Source of the DNA: Streptomyces sp. NL15-2K
Lineage (GTDB): Bacteria > Actinomycetota > Actinomycetes > Streptomycetales > Streptomycetaceae
DNA: 64,000 bases
Direction: 5' to 3'
Assembly: GCF_030551255.1 (NCBI RefSeq)
Contig: NZ_CP130630.1
Coordinates: forward strand, 2,213,501 to 2,277,500
This document shows, piece after piece, positions 8,576 to 15,552 of this stretch; position 1 is the stretch's first letter, and every line of letters starts with the position of its first letter. Under the pieces are notes generated by a model. The model was not told the origin of the DNA. It did not search any database and worked only from the letters and a program-made list of their open reading frames with translations. Made by a program: the position numbers and the translations under genes.

Positions 8576-9862
8576 TCAGCCCGCGAACGCGGCCTTGGCC
8601 TCGCTGAACAGCGCCTTGGCGGCATCGGCCGGCTTGGTCTTGCCCTGGGCGACCTCACCGCCGATGCGCAGGAACGCGGCCTCGATGACGTCGGCGCCGG
8701 ACGGGTGCGGGGTGATCTTCCCGAGGACGCCGGCCTTGGCGACCTCGTCCTCGTAGGCCGCGACGCCCTTGTTGTTGGCGTCGGTGGGCTTGAACGCGTC
8801 GTACTGCTCGGTGGTGGCGAGGATGCCGCGGTCGTAGCCCATGATCTTGCCGACCTCGGGGTCATGGACCATGAAGCTGATGAACTGGGCGACTTCCTTG
8901 GGGTGCTTGGTCCCGGAGAAGGCGCTCATCATCAGCGAACCGAGGTACTGGCCGGTCTCCTTGCCGTCCGTGGTGGGGATCGGCGCGAGCCCGTAGTCCG
9001 ACTCGCCCTCGCCCTCGTAGCGGATGGAGAAGTTGTCCCAGGTGAACTCGGACGCGGCGAGCCCCGCCGACAGACCCGACTTCGGCTTGACCTGCTCGAT
9101 CTTCTTCGGGTCGGCGACGAGCCCGGATCTCACGCGCTTGTAGCCGTCCTCCCACCACTGCGTCAGATCGTCCTCGGTGAAGCCGAGATCGCTGTCGGTG
9201 AAGAAGGCCTTGCCGTTCTGGCGCAGGTACAGGTCGTAGAGGTACATGATGCTGAAGTAGCCGGTGTCGCCGGCGATCTTCAGCTTGTCCTGGATCGTCT
9301 GGAGCGCGTCGAAGTACTCGTCCCAGGTCCAGCCGAACTTCGCCTCGACGCCCGCCTTCTTGAAGGCCTTGAGGTCGATGACGAGCGCCATGGTGTTGGC
9401 GCCGACGGGTATGCCGATCTGCTTGCCGTCGACCTGACCGTTCGCCAGAACGCCGTTGCGGAAGTTCTCCAGGCTCAGGTTCCCGGCGTCCGCCTGCGAC
9501 TTGAGATCCATCAGAACTCCGCGCTTGTCGTACTTGCGCAGGAAACCGACCGCATTCTGGAAAACGTCCGGCGGATTACCGCCGGAGGCCTGGGTCTGGA
9601 ACTTCTCCCAGAACGCCTCGTAGTCGGTGAATTCAGGCTTGATCTTGATCTTCGGGTACTTCTTCTCGAAGAGCGCGATCGACTTCTTGATGGCGATGGT
9701 GCGCGGCTCGCCGCCCCACCACGCGTAACGAAGCGTCACCGTCCCGTCTCCAGAACCGCTGTCACCACCGCACGCGGTCGTCGCCCCCAGGCCGATCGTG
9801 GCCGCCGAGGCCCCGGCCACCTTCAGGATCGTTCGCCTCTCAACATTCCTGCTGGTTCCCAT
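8576..9862 (-). CDS. Sugar-binding lipoprotein of ABC transporter
   Basis: This is a 428-residue extracellular solute-binding protein (family 1 type). The N-terminus has a twin Arg (ERRTILKVAGASA) and a lipobox-like TTAC, followed by GGDSGSGDG. The mature part shows the usual TLRYAWWGGEPR strand and LFEKKYPKIKI region. ATG 9862 is chosen because GGGGAGGGGG lies just upstream and the signal starts there. As first gene of the operon it is expressed from the promoter at 9932-9960. The likely ligands are rhamnogalacturonan-derived oligosaccharides, inferred from the YetA-like lyase and YesL-like protein downstream. Confidence 0.9.
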   Translation of the reverse strand: MGTSRNVERRTILKVAGASAATIGLGATTACGGDSGSGDGTVTLRYAWWGGEPRTIAIKKSIALFEKKYPKIKIKPEFTDYEAFWEKFQTQASGGNPPDVFQNAVGFLRKYDKRGVLMDLKSQADAGNLSLENFRNGVLANGQVDGKQIGIPVGANTMALVIDLKAFKKAGVEAKFGWTWDEYFDALQTIQDKLKIAGDTGYFSIMYLYDLYLRQNGKAFFTDSDLGFTEDDLTQWWEDGYKRVRSGLVADPKKIEQVKPKSGLSAGLAASEFTWDNFSIRYEGEGESDYGLAPIPTTDGKETGQYLGSLMMSAFSGTKHPKEVAQFISFMVHDPEVGKIMGYDRGILATTEQYDAFKPTDANNKGVAAYEDEVAKAGVLGKITPHPSGADVIEAAFLRIGGEVAQGKTKPADAAKALFSEAKAAFAG

Positions 9863-9900
9863 GGTTGGGCCCCCTCCCCGCAGCGTCATTGCCGCCTGCA

Positions 9901-9923
9901 TGAATCGTTTCAAGTAAGCGCTT
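9901..9923. promoter_or_regulatory. Two CG-centred palindromes, probable LacI-family operators
   Basis: TGAATCGTTTCA (9901-9912) is a 10-of-12 palindrome centred on CG. AAGCGCTT (9916-9923) is a perfect CG-centred palindrome extendable to 12 of 14 positions. Both sit at and just after the predicted transcription start, where a LacI-family repressor would block initiation. CG-centred palindromes are typical of LacI-family sites at sugar operons. No LacI gene is in the window. Confidence 0.6.
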
Positions 9924-9931
9924 GCTGGCAC

Positions 9932-9960
9932 AAGCTACGGAGGGCTTCGAGGTGCGTCAA
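9932..9960 (-). promoter_or_regulatory. Promoter of the sugar-importer/lyase operon
   Basis: On the minus strand TTGACG (9955-9960) and TAGCTT (9932-9937) are separated by exactly 17 bp, close to the vegetative sigma consensus. The expected start point, near 9925, falls on the operator-like palindromes. Confidence 0.65.
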
Positions 9961-9962
9961 TG

Positions 9963-10181
9963 ATTCGGACAGGAATTTCTTGGGACGCGACTCGGCGATC
10001 TGACGGCCTGTCGGAGGCGAACCGGGCGACGGTCCGGGCAATTCCGCAGGTGAGGCGGGTGTGATCGGCGGGCCGAACGCGATCTGACCTTCCGCACACG
10101 GATGTTGTTCGGCCAAAAATCGCTGGGGGTACGGGCTGCCGGAGCGGGGTTGGAGAGCTCGCCAGGGGGTGCACATACGGC
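9963..10181. other. Intergenic stretch with no recognisable gene
   Basis: Between the operon promoter and the tRNA-Val terminator no frame has coding-type third-position bias or a family match. An apparent minus-strand frame here only reads through the tRNA gene. Confidence 0.5.
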
Positions 10182-10215
10182 GGCGGCCCGTCTGCTCTGT
10201 CGCAGACGGGCCGCC
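10182..10215 (-). terminator. Terminator of second tRNA-Val
   Basis: A perfect 14-bp stem (10182-10195 with 10202-10215) has a 6-base loop. It lies immediately 3' of the tRNA on the minus strand and lacks a U-tract. Confidence 0.7.
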
Positions 10216-10223
10216 GACCCGGG

Positions 10224-10295
10224 TGGGCGATACTGGGTTCGAACCAGTGACCTCTTCGGTGTGAACGAAGCGCTCTCCCACTGAGCTAATCGCCC
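10224..10295 (-). tRNA. tRNA-Val (anticodon CAC), second copy
   Basis: All 72 nt are identical to the tRNA at 175-246, including anticodon loop TTCACAC. The flanks differ, so the two copies are not a recent block duplication. CCA is not encoded. TAATGT about 13 bp upstream could serve as -10. Confidence 0.96.
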
Positions 10296-10324
10296 GGGCG
10301 CACGAAGAACATTACCCCATGTCA

Positions 10325-10365
10325 GGGGGTGCGTGTGACCGGTGCCGACCGACCTGCGCACCCCC
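10325..10365. terminator. Hairpin downstream of the PGPGW protein gene
   Basis: GGGGGTGCG (10325-10333) pairs with CGCACCCCC (10357-10365) over a 23-base loop. It lies 9 bp after the stop of the minus-strand gene. The long loop and missing U-tract make it a moderate candidate. Confidence 0.4.
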
Positions 10366-10373
10366 GTCAGGGA

Positions 10374-10829
10374 TCACTGGTCCTTGATCTTCCAGGGCAT
10401 CACTAACCCGAACTTCACCAGGTAGATCCCGACGATCACGCCCACGATCACGAGGCCGATCGTCGTCAGGATGATGTTGCGCCGCCGCACCTTCGGGTCC
10501 AGGGCTCGCTGGGTCGCCTCGGTGACCTTGCGCTTGGTCCAGCGCAGCACGAGCTGGGCCCAGACGAACTCGGTCGCCCAGATCGCCATGCCGCCGAAGA
10601 TCACGACCCAGCCCGGGCCGGGCAGCGGCAGCATGATGATGCCGAGGACCACGACCGCGAGCCCGATGATGAAGATGCAGACCTGCCAGCTCAGGTGCAG
10701 CAGGCGGCGCGCCTTGATGAATTCGGGGGCTCTGGACCCGAGCCCCTGCTCGCCCTTCACCCCGCCAGTCTTCGTCTCGTCCGCAGCCACGGCAACGACC
10801 TCGCCCGGCTCGTCACTCCCCGTATTCAT
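10374..10829 (-). CDS. TIGR02611/PGPGW-family membrane protein
   Basis: The 151-residue protein has three hydrophobic segments. The signature PLPGPGW lies between the first two (about residues 67-73), which places it in the PGPGW transmembrane family. A short Glu/Lys-rich N-terminus precedes the first helix, and the C-terminus ends in a third helix and MPWKIKDQ. Its function is unknown. The start at 10829 (MNTGSDEPGEVV) is chosen over ATG 10862 because homologues begin there. It diverges from ssgB, with 191 bp between the two starts. Confidence 0.8.
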   Translation of the reverse strand: MNTGSDEPGEVVAVAADETKTGGVKGEQGLGSRAPEFIKARRLLHLSWQVCIFIIGLAVVVLGIIMLPLPGPGWVVIFGGMAIWATEFVWAQLVLRWTKRKVTEATQRALDPKVRRRNIILTTIGLVIVGVIVGIYLVKFGLVMPWKIKDQ

Positions 10830-11020
10830 ACGGCCAAACCCTACCGGACAGAAACCGGTCACCGGAATGGCCGTACGGTACGAACCTACTCTCGGCCGGA
10901 AGAGTTACGTAAAGACACGCAAAACGCTCAGAGGGGTTTACAACGGCACCGTAGGTGGCATGTCGATTTCGCCGACGTGCGAATCCCCGAGCGCACACTG
11001 AGCGAAAGGCCCTGGCGCTT

Positions 11021-11434
11021 ATGAACACCACGGTCAGCTGCGAGCTGCACCTGCGCCTCGTTGTGTCGAGCGAGTCCTCCCTGCCTGTCCCCGCAGGCCT
11101 GCGGTACGACACGGCCGACCCCTACGCCGTGCACGCCACCTTCCACACCGGAGCCGAGGAGACCGTCGAGTGGGTGTTCGCCCGCGACCTCCTCGCGGAG
11201 GGCCTCCACCGGCCCACCGGAACCGGCGATGTCCGCGTCTGGCCGTCGCGCAGCCACGGTCAGGGCGTCGTCTGCATCGCCCTGAGCTCCCCGGAGGGCG
11301 AGGCCCTGCTCGAGGCCCCGGCGCGGGCCCTGGAGTCCTTCCTGAAGCGGACGGACGCGGCCGTGCCTCCCGGCACGGAACACCGGCATTTCGATCTCGA
11401 TCAGGAGCTCTCGCACATCCTGGCGGAAAGCTAG
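11021..11434 (+). CDS. ssgB: Sporulation-specific cell division protein SsgB
   Basis: The 137-residue sequence is nearly identical, from memory, to S. coelicolor SsgB (MNTTVSCELHLRLVVSSESS at the start, ELSHILAES at the end). SsgB belongs to the SALP family found only in morphologically complex actinomycetes. It localises to future septum sites with SsgA and recruits FtsZ to begin sporulation septation. The start matches the known protein; AAAGG lies upstream. It is followed by a repeat-filled intergenic region, and no operon partner is present. Confidence 0.97.
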   Translation: MNTTVSCELHLRLVVSSESSLPVPAGLRYDTADPYAVHATFHTGAEETVEWVFARDLLAEGLHRPTGTGDVRVWPSRSHGQGVVCIALSSPEGEALLEAPARALESFLKRTDAAVPPGTEHRHFDLDQELSHILAES

Positions 11435-11512
11435 AGGCGAGACCACACAGAGCCGCCCGGCGCCGTCCACTCGGGGAGACGGCTCGGGCTCAGACTGCCG
11501 TATACGGCCAGG

Positions 11513-11547
11513 ATCGGCGCCGTGCCCTTTGTGGGGGCGGCGCCGAT
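11513..11547 (+). terminator. Putative ssgB terminator hairpin
   Basis: ATCGGCGCCG (11513-11522) pairs perfectly with CGGCGCCGAT (11538-11547) over a 15-base loop containing CCCTTTGTGGGG. It lies 78 bp after the ssgB stop. Confidence 0.5.
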
Positions 11548-11609
11548 GCGTGTGTGCGGGCGCCGGGGCTTCAGGTGTCCGGCGGTGCCAGATGCCTGGG
11601 TGCCGGATG

Positions 11610-11667
11610 CCTGGAGTGCCAGGGTGCCCGGGGTGCCGGATCCCTGGAGTGCCAGGGTGCCCGGGGT
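11610..11667. repeat. 25-bp direct repeat (two copies, 33-bp period)
   Basis: A 25-bp block starting CCTGGAGTGCCAGGGTGCCC occurs at 11610-11634 and again, exactly, at 11643-11667. Each block contains a short CCTGG/CCAGG palindrome. Degenerate TGCCTGGGTGCCGGA pieces precede it. No coding role is evident. Confidence 0.85.
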
Positions 11668-11722
11668 ACCAAGTGCCCGGCGTCGGTGCTGGGCGGGGTG
11701 GGTCGCGCGGCCCGGCGCTGAC

Positions 11723-12314
11723 GGGGTGCCGCCTGCGCCCACCCGTGCCGCCCCAGGCGGCACGAATGCCCGCAGCTAACGCGAGCGGCTGCCCGCGGAT
11801 CGCACGGAACCGGCCTCCCGACGGCTGCGCGGATCGGCCGTGGGTGCCGCCTGCGCCCACCCGTGGCACCCATGGGGGTCCCCCAGGCCCTCAAGACACT
11901 GAGGGGAGCACGAAAGCCCGCAGCTAACGCGGACGGCTAACCACGGATCGCACGGAACCGGCCTCCCGTCGGCTGCGCGGATCGGCCGTGGGTGCCGCCT
12001 GCGCCCACCCGTGGCACCCATGGCAGGCCCTCAAGACACTGAGGGGAGCACGAAAGCCCGCAGCTAACGCGAACGGCTAACCACGGATCGCACGGAACCG
12101 GCCTCCCGACGGCTGCGCGGATCGGCCGTGGGTGCCGCCTGCGCAGCCGACGGGACGCCCCAGGCGGCACGCATGCCCGCAGCCAACGCGGATCGGCTGG
12201 GCGGAGCCGGCTGGGCGGAGCCGGCTGCCCGCAGCCAACGCGGATCGGCTGGGCGGAGCCAGCTGCCCGCGGATCGCGCGGAACCGGCTTCCCGTCGGCT
12301 GCGCGGGTCGGCCG
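11723..12314. repeat. Array of four related 120-186 bp units between ssgB and the CGNR gene
   Basis: Units begin near 11723, 11841, 11989 and 12129. Units 2 and 3 are close copies (148 and 140 bp). Each unit starts GGGTGCCGCCTGCGC and ends GGCTGCGCGGATCGGCCG, with a GCCCGCAGCTAACGCG core. Unit 2 also carries GGGGGTCCCCC and a CCTCA/TGAGG hairpin. Unit 4 has an internal expansion of CGGATCGGCTGGGCGGAGCC. A diverged copy of the same family lies at 19624-19708. Frames through the array have stops and no protein match, so this is non-coding repeat DNA. Confidence 0.85.
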
Positions 12315-12408
12315 GAGTGGTTCCGTGGGTGCTTCCTCTTCCGTCGAGCCATTACCATCGGCCTGCATCGGCGGGCGCACGCCCGACCCCCAGGCCAGGG
12401 AGCGAAAC

Positions 12409-12969
12409 GTGCTGATCACCCACGACACCCGGTGCGCCCTCGACACCGTGGTGGATCTGGTGAACACCGCGCCGGAGGACGACGCGGCGCCCGACGCGCT
12501 GCCTGACGTCGCGGCCCTCGAGGATTTCGTGCGAAACCACGAAATCAGCGATGTCGGGACGCTCTCGGAGTTCGACCTCTCGGCGGTGCGCAAGATCCGC
12601 GGACGGTTCGCCGCGGTCTTCGCCGCTCCGGAGCCCCGGACCGCCGCCGGACTGATCAATGAGCTGATCGCCGCCGCCGGGACCACCCCCCGCCTCACGG
12701 ACCACGACGGCTACGACTGGCATGTCCACTACTTCGCCCCCGGCGCCTCCGTCGCCGATCACCTGGCGGCCGACTGCGGGATGGCGCTCGCGTTCTTCGT
12801 GGTGGCCGGCGAGCAGGAGCGGCTGCGCCGCTGTGAGGCGCCCGACTGCCGGCGGGCCTTCGTGGACCTCTCCCGCAACCGTTCACGTCGCTACTGCGAC
12901 AGCCGGACCTGCGGAAACCGTCTGCATGTGGCCGCATACCGGGCGCGGCGCAAGGAGGCGGCCGGCTGA
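12409..12969 (+). CDS. CGNR zinc-finger protein (ABATE domain), putative regulator
   Basis: The 186-residue protein has an N-terminal helical ABATE-type domain (about 1-130) and a C-terminal CGNR zinc finger. The zinc-finger ligands are visible in RRCEAPDCRRAFVD and RYCDSRTCGNR. Such proteins are predicted transcription factors; their targets are unknown. Start GTG 12409 is chosen because GGGAG lies 6 bp upstream and homologues begin VLITHDTRCALDTV. Extending upstream would enter the repeat array. The array fills most of the space between it and ssgB. Confidence 0.85.
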   Translation: MLITHDTRCALDTVVDLVNTAPEDDAAPDALPDVAALEDFVRNHEISDVGTLSEFDLSAVRKIRGRFAAVFAAPEPRTAAGLINELIAAAGTTPRLTDHDGYDWHVHYFAPGASVADHLAADCGMALAFFVVAGEQERLRRCEAPDCRRAFVDLSRNRSRRYCDSRTCGNRLHVAAYRARRKEAAG

Positions 12970-13053
12970 CGTCCACGCGCCAGGCCAGGACCAACGACAG
13001 AACAAGTGTCGACGTGGTCCCCGGCGGGTGGCGCCGGGAACCACGGGTACGGC

Positions 13054-13206
13054 TCACAGCAACAGCAGGTCGTGCAGCGCAGCCATGAGCAGCAGACACC
13101 CGATCACCGCAAGGAAGATCATCAGCGGTGGCTGGGAAAGGGCGAAGAGGCATCCGCGCGGCTCGTCCTGCGGCGGCGCGGCATCGCTCTGTGTCGTGTC
13201 CAGCAT
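13054..13206 (-). CDS. Small single-pass membrane protein (50 aa)
   Basis: A 50-residue frame starts MLDTTQSDAAPPQDEPRG and continues into one hydrophobic helix with PLMIFLAVIGCLLLMAAL, ending HDLLLL. The acidic, Pro-rich soluble head followed by a single helix resembles small membrane proteins conserved in Streptomyces, but I cannot name a family. No in-frame start lies upstream before a stop, and the Shine-Dalgarno is weak. The gene sits between the CGNR gene and the 148-aa membrane protein. Confidence 0.6.
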   Translation of the reverse strand: MLDTTQSDAAPPQDEPRGCLFALSQPPLMIFLAVIGCLLLMAALHDLLLL

Positions 13207-13370
13207 CTCGCGGCGATGATGACGTAGTCGGCACTCCCGGCGCGATCAACACGCCCGTAATGAGCGGGAGTTCGCCGGATTCCGTGATGTCCGGTTCGGG
13301 TCGTGATCACTTCCGGACGCGCAGGAGCCCACCTGTGTCACTTCAGTCCGTATCGGCCGTCCCTGTCCGT

Positions 13371-13440
13371 CTCAGTCCGTCTCAGTCCGTCTCAGTCCGT
13401 CTCAGTCCGTCTCAGTCCGTCTCAGTCCGTCTCAGTCCGT
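13371..13440. repeat. Seven perfect tandem copies of a 10-bp unit
   Basis: CTCAGTCCGT is repeated seven times without error, preceded by a degenerate copy (CCCTGTCCGT, 13361-13370). There are no spacers, so this is a simple tandem array. It lies 49 bp past the stop of the minus-strand gene at 13490-13936. Confidence 0.95.
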
Positions 13441-13489
13441 CATGCGGACGTTCCGTCATGCGGAAGTCGGGTGCCGTCCTCCGCGACGG

Positions 13490-13936
13490 TCATATGCCGT
13501 GCTTCTTCAGGATGGCCTCGATGTCGCTGAAGTCGTCCGTGGCGGTCTCGGCGCGGGGCTTGCCCGCGGGACGGGCCGCCGGGCGGGAGCCGGCCGCGAG
13601 CGAGGGCGCCGAAGCCGCCGGAGCCACGGCCTCGCGCTGAGCGGCGCTCTTGGCCGCCTTGCGCTCCTTGCGGGTGCCGCCGCGACGGCGCTCCACGGCG
13701 CGTGTGGTCGTGAACAGCAGCCAGGAGACGCCGAGCACTCCGAAGCCCATCCAGGCCGTCGGGCTGAAGGCGGTGTCCGCCAGCCATTCGACGACGCCGG
13801 TCATGACCAGGCCGATCGGGACGAGTGAGTACGCGGCGATGCGGGCGGCCGTGAGGAAACGCTTGCGGTACGCCGTGACCGCCGCGATGCCCAGGCCTGC
13901 CGCGGAGACGGCGGAACAGACGGTCTCGGCAATCAT
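13490..13936 (-). CDS. Membrane protein with conserved C-terminal tail, unknown function
   Basis: The 148-residue protein has three hydrophobic segments (about 1-20, 28-48 and 55-75). A long basic, then Ala/Pro-rich cytoplasmic tail follows, ending in the motif DFSDIEAILKKHGI. Such an isolated C-terminal motif after a low-complexity linker suggests a partner-binding peptide; this is inference. ATG 13936 follows CTGGAGGA with ideal spacing. I do not recognise the family. Confidence 0.78.
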   Translation of the reverse strand: MIAETVCSAVSAAGLGIAAVTAYRKRFLTAARIAAYSLVPIGLVMTGVVEWLADTAFSPTAWMGFGVLGVSWLLFTTTRAVERRRGGTRKERKAAKSAAQREAVAPAASAPSLAAGSRPAARPAGKPRAETATDDFSDIEAILKKHGI

Positions 13937-14151
13937 CCGGTCCTCCAGGCAGGGCTTGGTCGGGCAAGGGCCACTTCGTCCCTTCCATCCTGCACCCACC
14001 GCACCCCGCCGGGCCATCCTCCGGCCGGACATCAGGGACATCTCCGGGTCAGCTCCTCCGCAGGTGCCGTTCGGTCGTACGACCTCGCCGGGCCGCCCCG
14101 ACTCCGGGGTCCGATTGGGCCGTCCGGGGCCGGGGCTGGGAGACTGTGACC

Positions 14152-14655
14152 ATGAGCGACTCCCCTCCCGCCCCCGTTCTCGATGTCTGGTGCGACCTCC
14201 AGTGCCCGGACTGCCGCAGCGCCCTGGACGACCTGCGCGCCCTGCGTGCCCGCTACGGCGACCGGTTGGAACTGCGGCTGCGGCACTTCCCGCTGGAGAA
14301 GAACAAGCACGCCTTCGCCGCCGCGCAGGCCGCCGAGGAGGCCGCGGAGCAGGGGCAGGGCTGGCCGTACGTCGAGGCCGTGCTGGGACGGGTGGAGGAG
14401 CTGGACCGTAAGGGAGAACCCTTCCTGGTCGAGGTCGCCCGTGAACTGGGTCTGGACGACGAGGAGTTCGACACCGCCCTGATCGACGGCCGGCACATCC
14501 TGATCGTCGATGCCGACCAGGCCGAGGGCAAGGCGATCGGCGTGACCGGCACCCCCACGTACGTCATCGGCGGTGAGCGCCTCGACGGCGGCAAGAGCCA
14601 GGAGGGGCTGCGCGAGCGTGTCGAGGAGATCGCGGACCGGTTGCTGGCGGAGTGA
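14152..14655 (+). CDS. DsbA-family thioredoxin-fold protein (FrnE-like)
   Basis: This 167-residue cytoplasmic thioredoxin-fold protein has the active-site motif CPDC (in WCDLQCPDCRSALDD, near residues 17-20) and the cis-proline loop TGTPTYVIGG. The helical insertion between them fits DsbA/FrnE-type oxidoreductases. No signal peptide is present, so it probably acts on cytoplasmic thiols. ATG 14152 has GGGAG 9 bp upstream; the GTG at 14146 is too close to it. The stop lies two bases from the stop of the convergent acetyltransferase gene. Confidence 0.85.
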   Translation: MSDSPPAPVLDVWCDLQCPDCRSALDDLRALRARYGDRLELRLRHFPLEKNKHAFAAAQAAEEAAEQGQGWPYVEAVLGRVEELDRKGEPFLVEVARELGLDDEEFDTALIDGRHILIVDADQAEGKAIGVTGTPTYVIGGERLDGGKSQEGLRERVEEIADRLLAE

Positions 14656-14657
14656 CC

Positions 14658-15485
14658 TCAGAGCAGGTTCTTGTACATGATGTACCGCACCGGGGCGTAG
14701 CCAAGCGATTCGTACAACCGCTCGGCCGGGGTGTTGCCCGCGAAGACGTTGAGGCGGAGGACGCGCTTTCCGGCGGCCACCGCCTGGGCCTCGGCCAACA
14801 GCATCAGAGAACGGCCGTGCCCCCGGCCACGGAAACGCGCGTCGGCCTCGACGTCATAGACGTACGCCCACTCCTCCTCGAGCGCCACCCAGAGCGTGCC
14901 CACTCGGGTGTCCTCGTGCTCCAGGACGCTCAGCAGCACACCGGGCGTCCCGGGGCCCTGCGGCAGCAGTCGCGCGTGGTCCCTCTCGGACTTGGCCCGC
15001 GCCTCCTCCGCGGGGACGCCGCGGTCGATCCAGCTCTGCGCGTACTTCTCCTTGCCCTGTTCGAGCCATGGCCCGTACTCGGTCTCGGTCAGGGGTCTGC
15101 CCCGGCTGCCCTCGGGCAGTTCGGGCGCGGTCGGGCCGAGGCGTTTCTCCATGGCGCGGTTGCGCTGCACGTAGCCGAGGGCCGTGGCGAGCCGCAGAGC
15201 GGCCTCCGCGTCGGCGGGCACCGCGATCTCGATCCGCTTGCAGCCCCACCCCCGTACCACTTCTTCGGCGGCGAGCGCGGCCACCGTGCCCCGGCCGCGC
15301 CGGCGGTCCGGTTCCTCGATGCGCAGGTCTTCCATCCGGGCGACGGCGGGCCCGAAGACAGGGTGCGTCGACAGGTGTATCGCTCCGACGGGACGGCTGT
15401 TCACGCACACCTGGTAGTGGCGGGACAGCATCCCGTCGGCGGCACGCTGGAGCGGCTCGGTGGGCCGCAGGGTCGTGGTCATCAT
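14658..15485 (-). CDS. GNAT acetyltransferase with two GNAT domains
   Basis: The 275-residue protein has two GNAT folds in tandem. The N-terminal copy carries RRRGRGTVAA (acetyl-CoA loop, about residue 60). The C-terminal copy carries RFRGRGHGRSLM (about 217) followed by RLYESLGY. Double-GNAT proteins of this type occur widely in Streptomyces and acetylate unidentified amines. The start could be at 15485 or the adjacent ATG 15482; no clear ribosome site distinguishes them. A tandem 17-bp repeat lies upstream. Confidence 0.85.
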   Translation of the reverse strand: MMTTTLRPTEPLQRAADGMLSRHYQVCVNSRPVGAIHLSTHPVFGPAVARMEDLRIEEPDRRRGRGTVAALAAEEVVRGWGCKRIEIAVPADAEAALRLATALGYVQRNRAMEKRLGPTAPELPEGSRGRPLTETEYGPWLEQGKEKYAQSWIDRGVPAEEARAKSERDHARLLPQGPGTPGVLLSVLEHEDTRVGTLWVALEEEWAYVYDVEADARFRGRGHGRSLMLLAEAQAVAAGKRVLRLNVFAGNTPAERLYESLGYAPVRYIMYKNLL

Positions 15486-15516
15486 CGGAGTTCTACCCGC
15501 TGCGGCGCTCCGGGTC

Positions 15517-15550
15517 AGCCCAATATGTGCGGCAGCCCAATATGTGCGGC
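15517..15550. repeat. 17-bp tandem duplication
   Basis: AGCCCAATATGTGCGGC occurs twice, head to tail, with no mismatch. It lies between the double-GNAT gene and the stop of pabC. Its CAATATG core is A/T-rich for this genome. Confidence 0.9.
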
Positions 15551-15552
15551 CT

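Noticed and set aside
9910..10361. Minus-strand frames across the tRNA-Val gene (and similar ones at 101-289 and 17565-18231)
   Set aside because: They read through tRNA sequence and have no independent support as proteins.
10936..10960. Sigma-H type promoter before ssgB
   Set aside because: GTTTAC fits a -35, but the -10 (GGTGGC) matches GGGTAT poorly. Sigma-H control of ssgB is known from the literature, but I cannot place the site with confidence here.
12325..12408. Longer start for the CGNR protein
   Set aside because: The 28 extra residues come from the tail of the repeat region; GTG 12409 has GGGAG upstream and matches the family start.
13371..13440. CRISPR array
   Set aside because: Units are 10 bp, directly abutting, with no spacers and no cas genes nearby.
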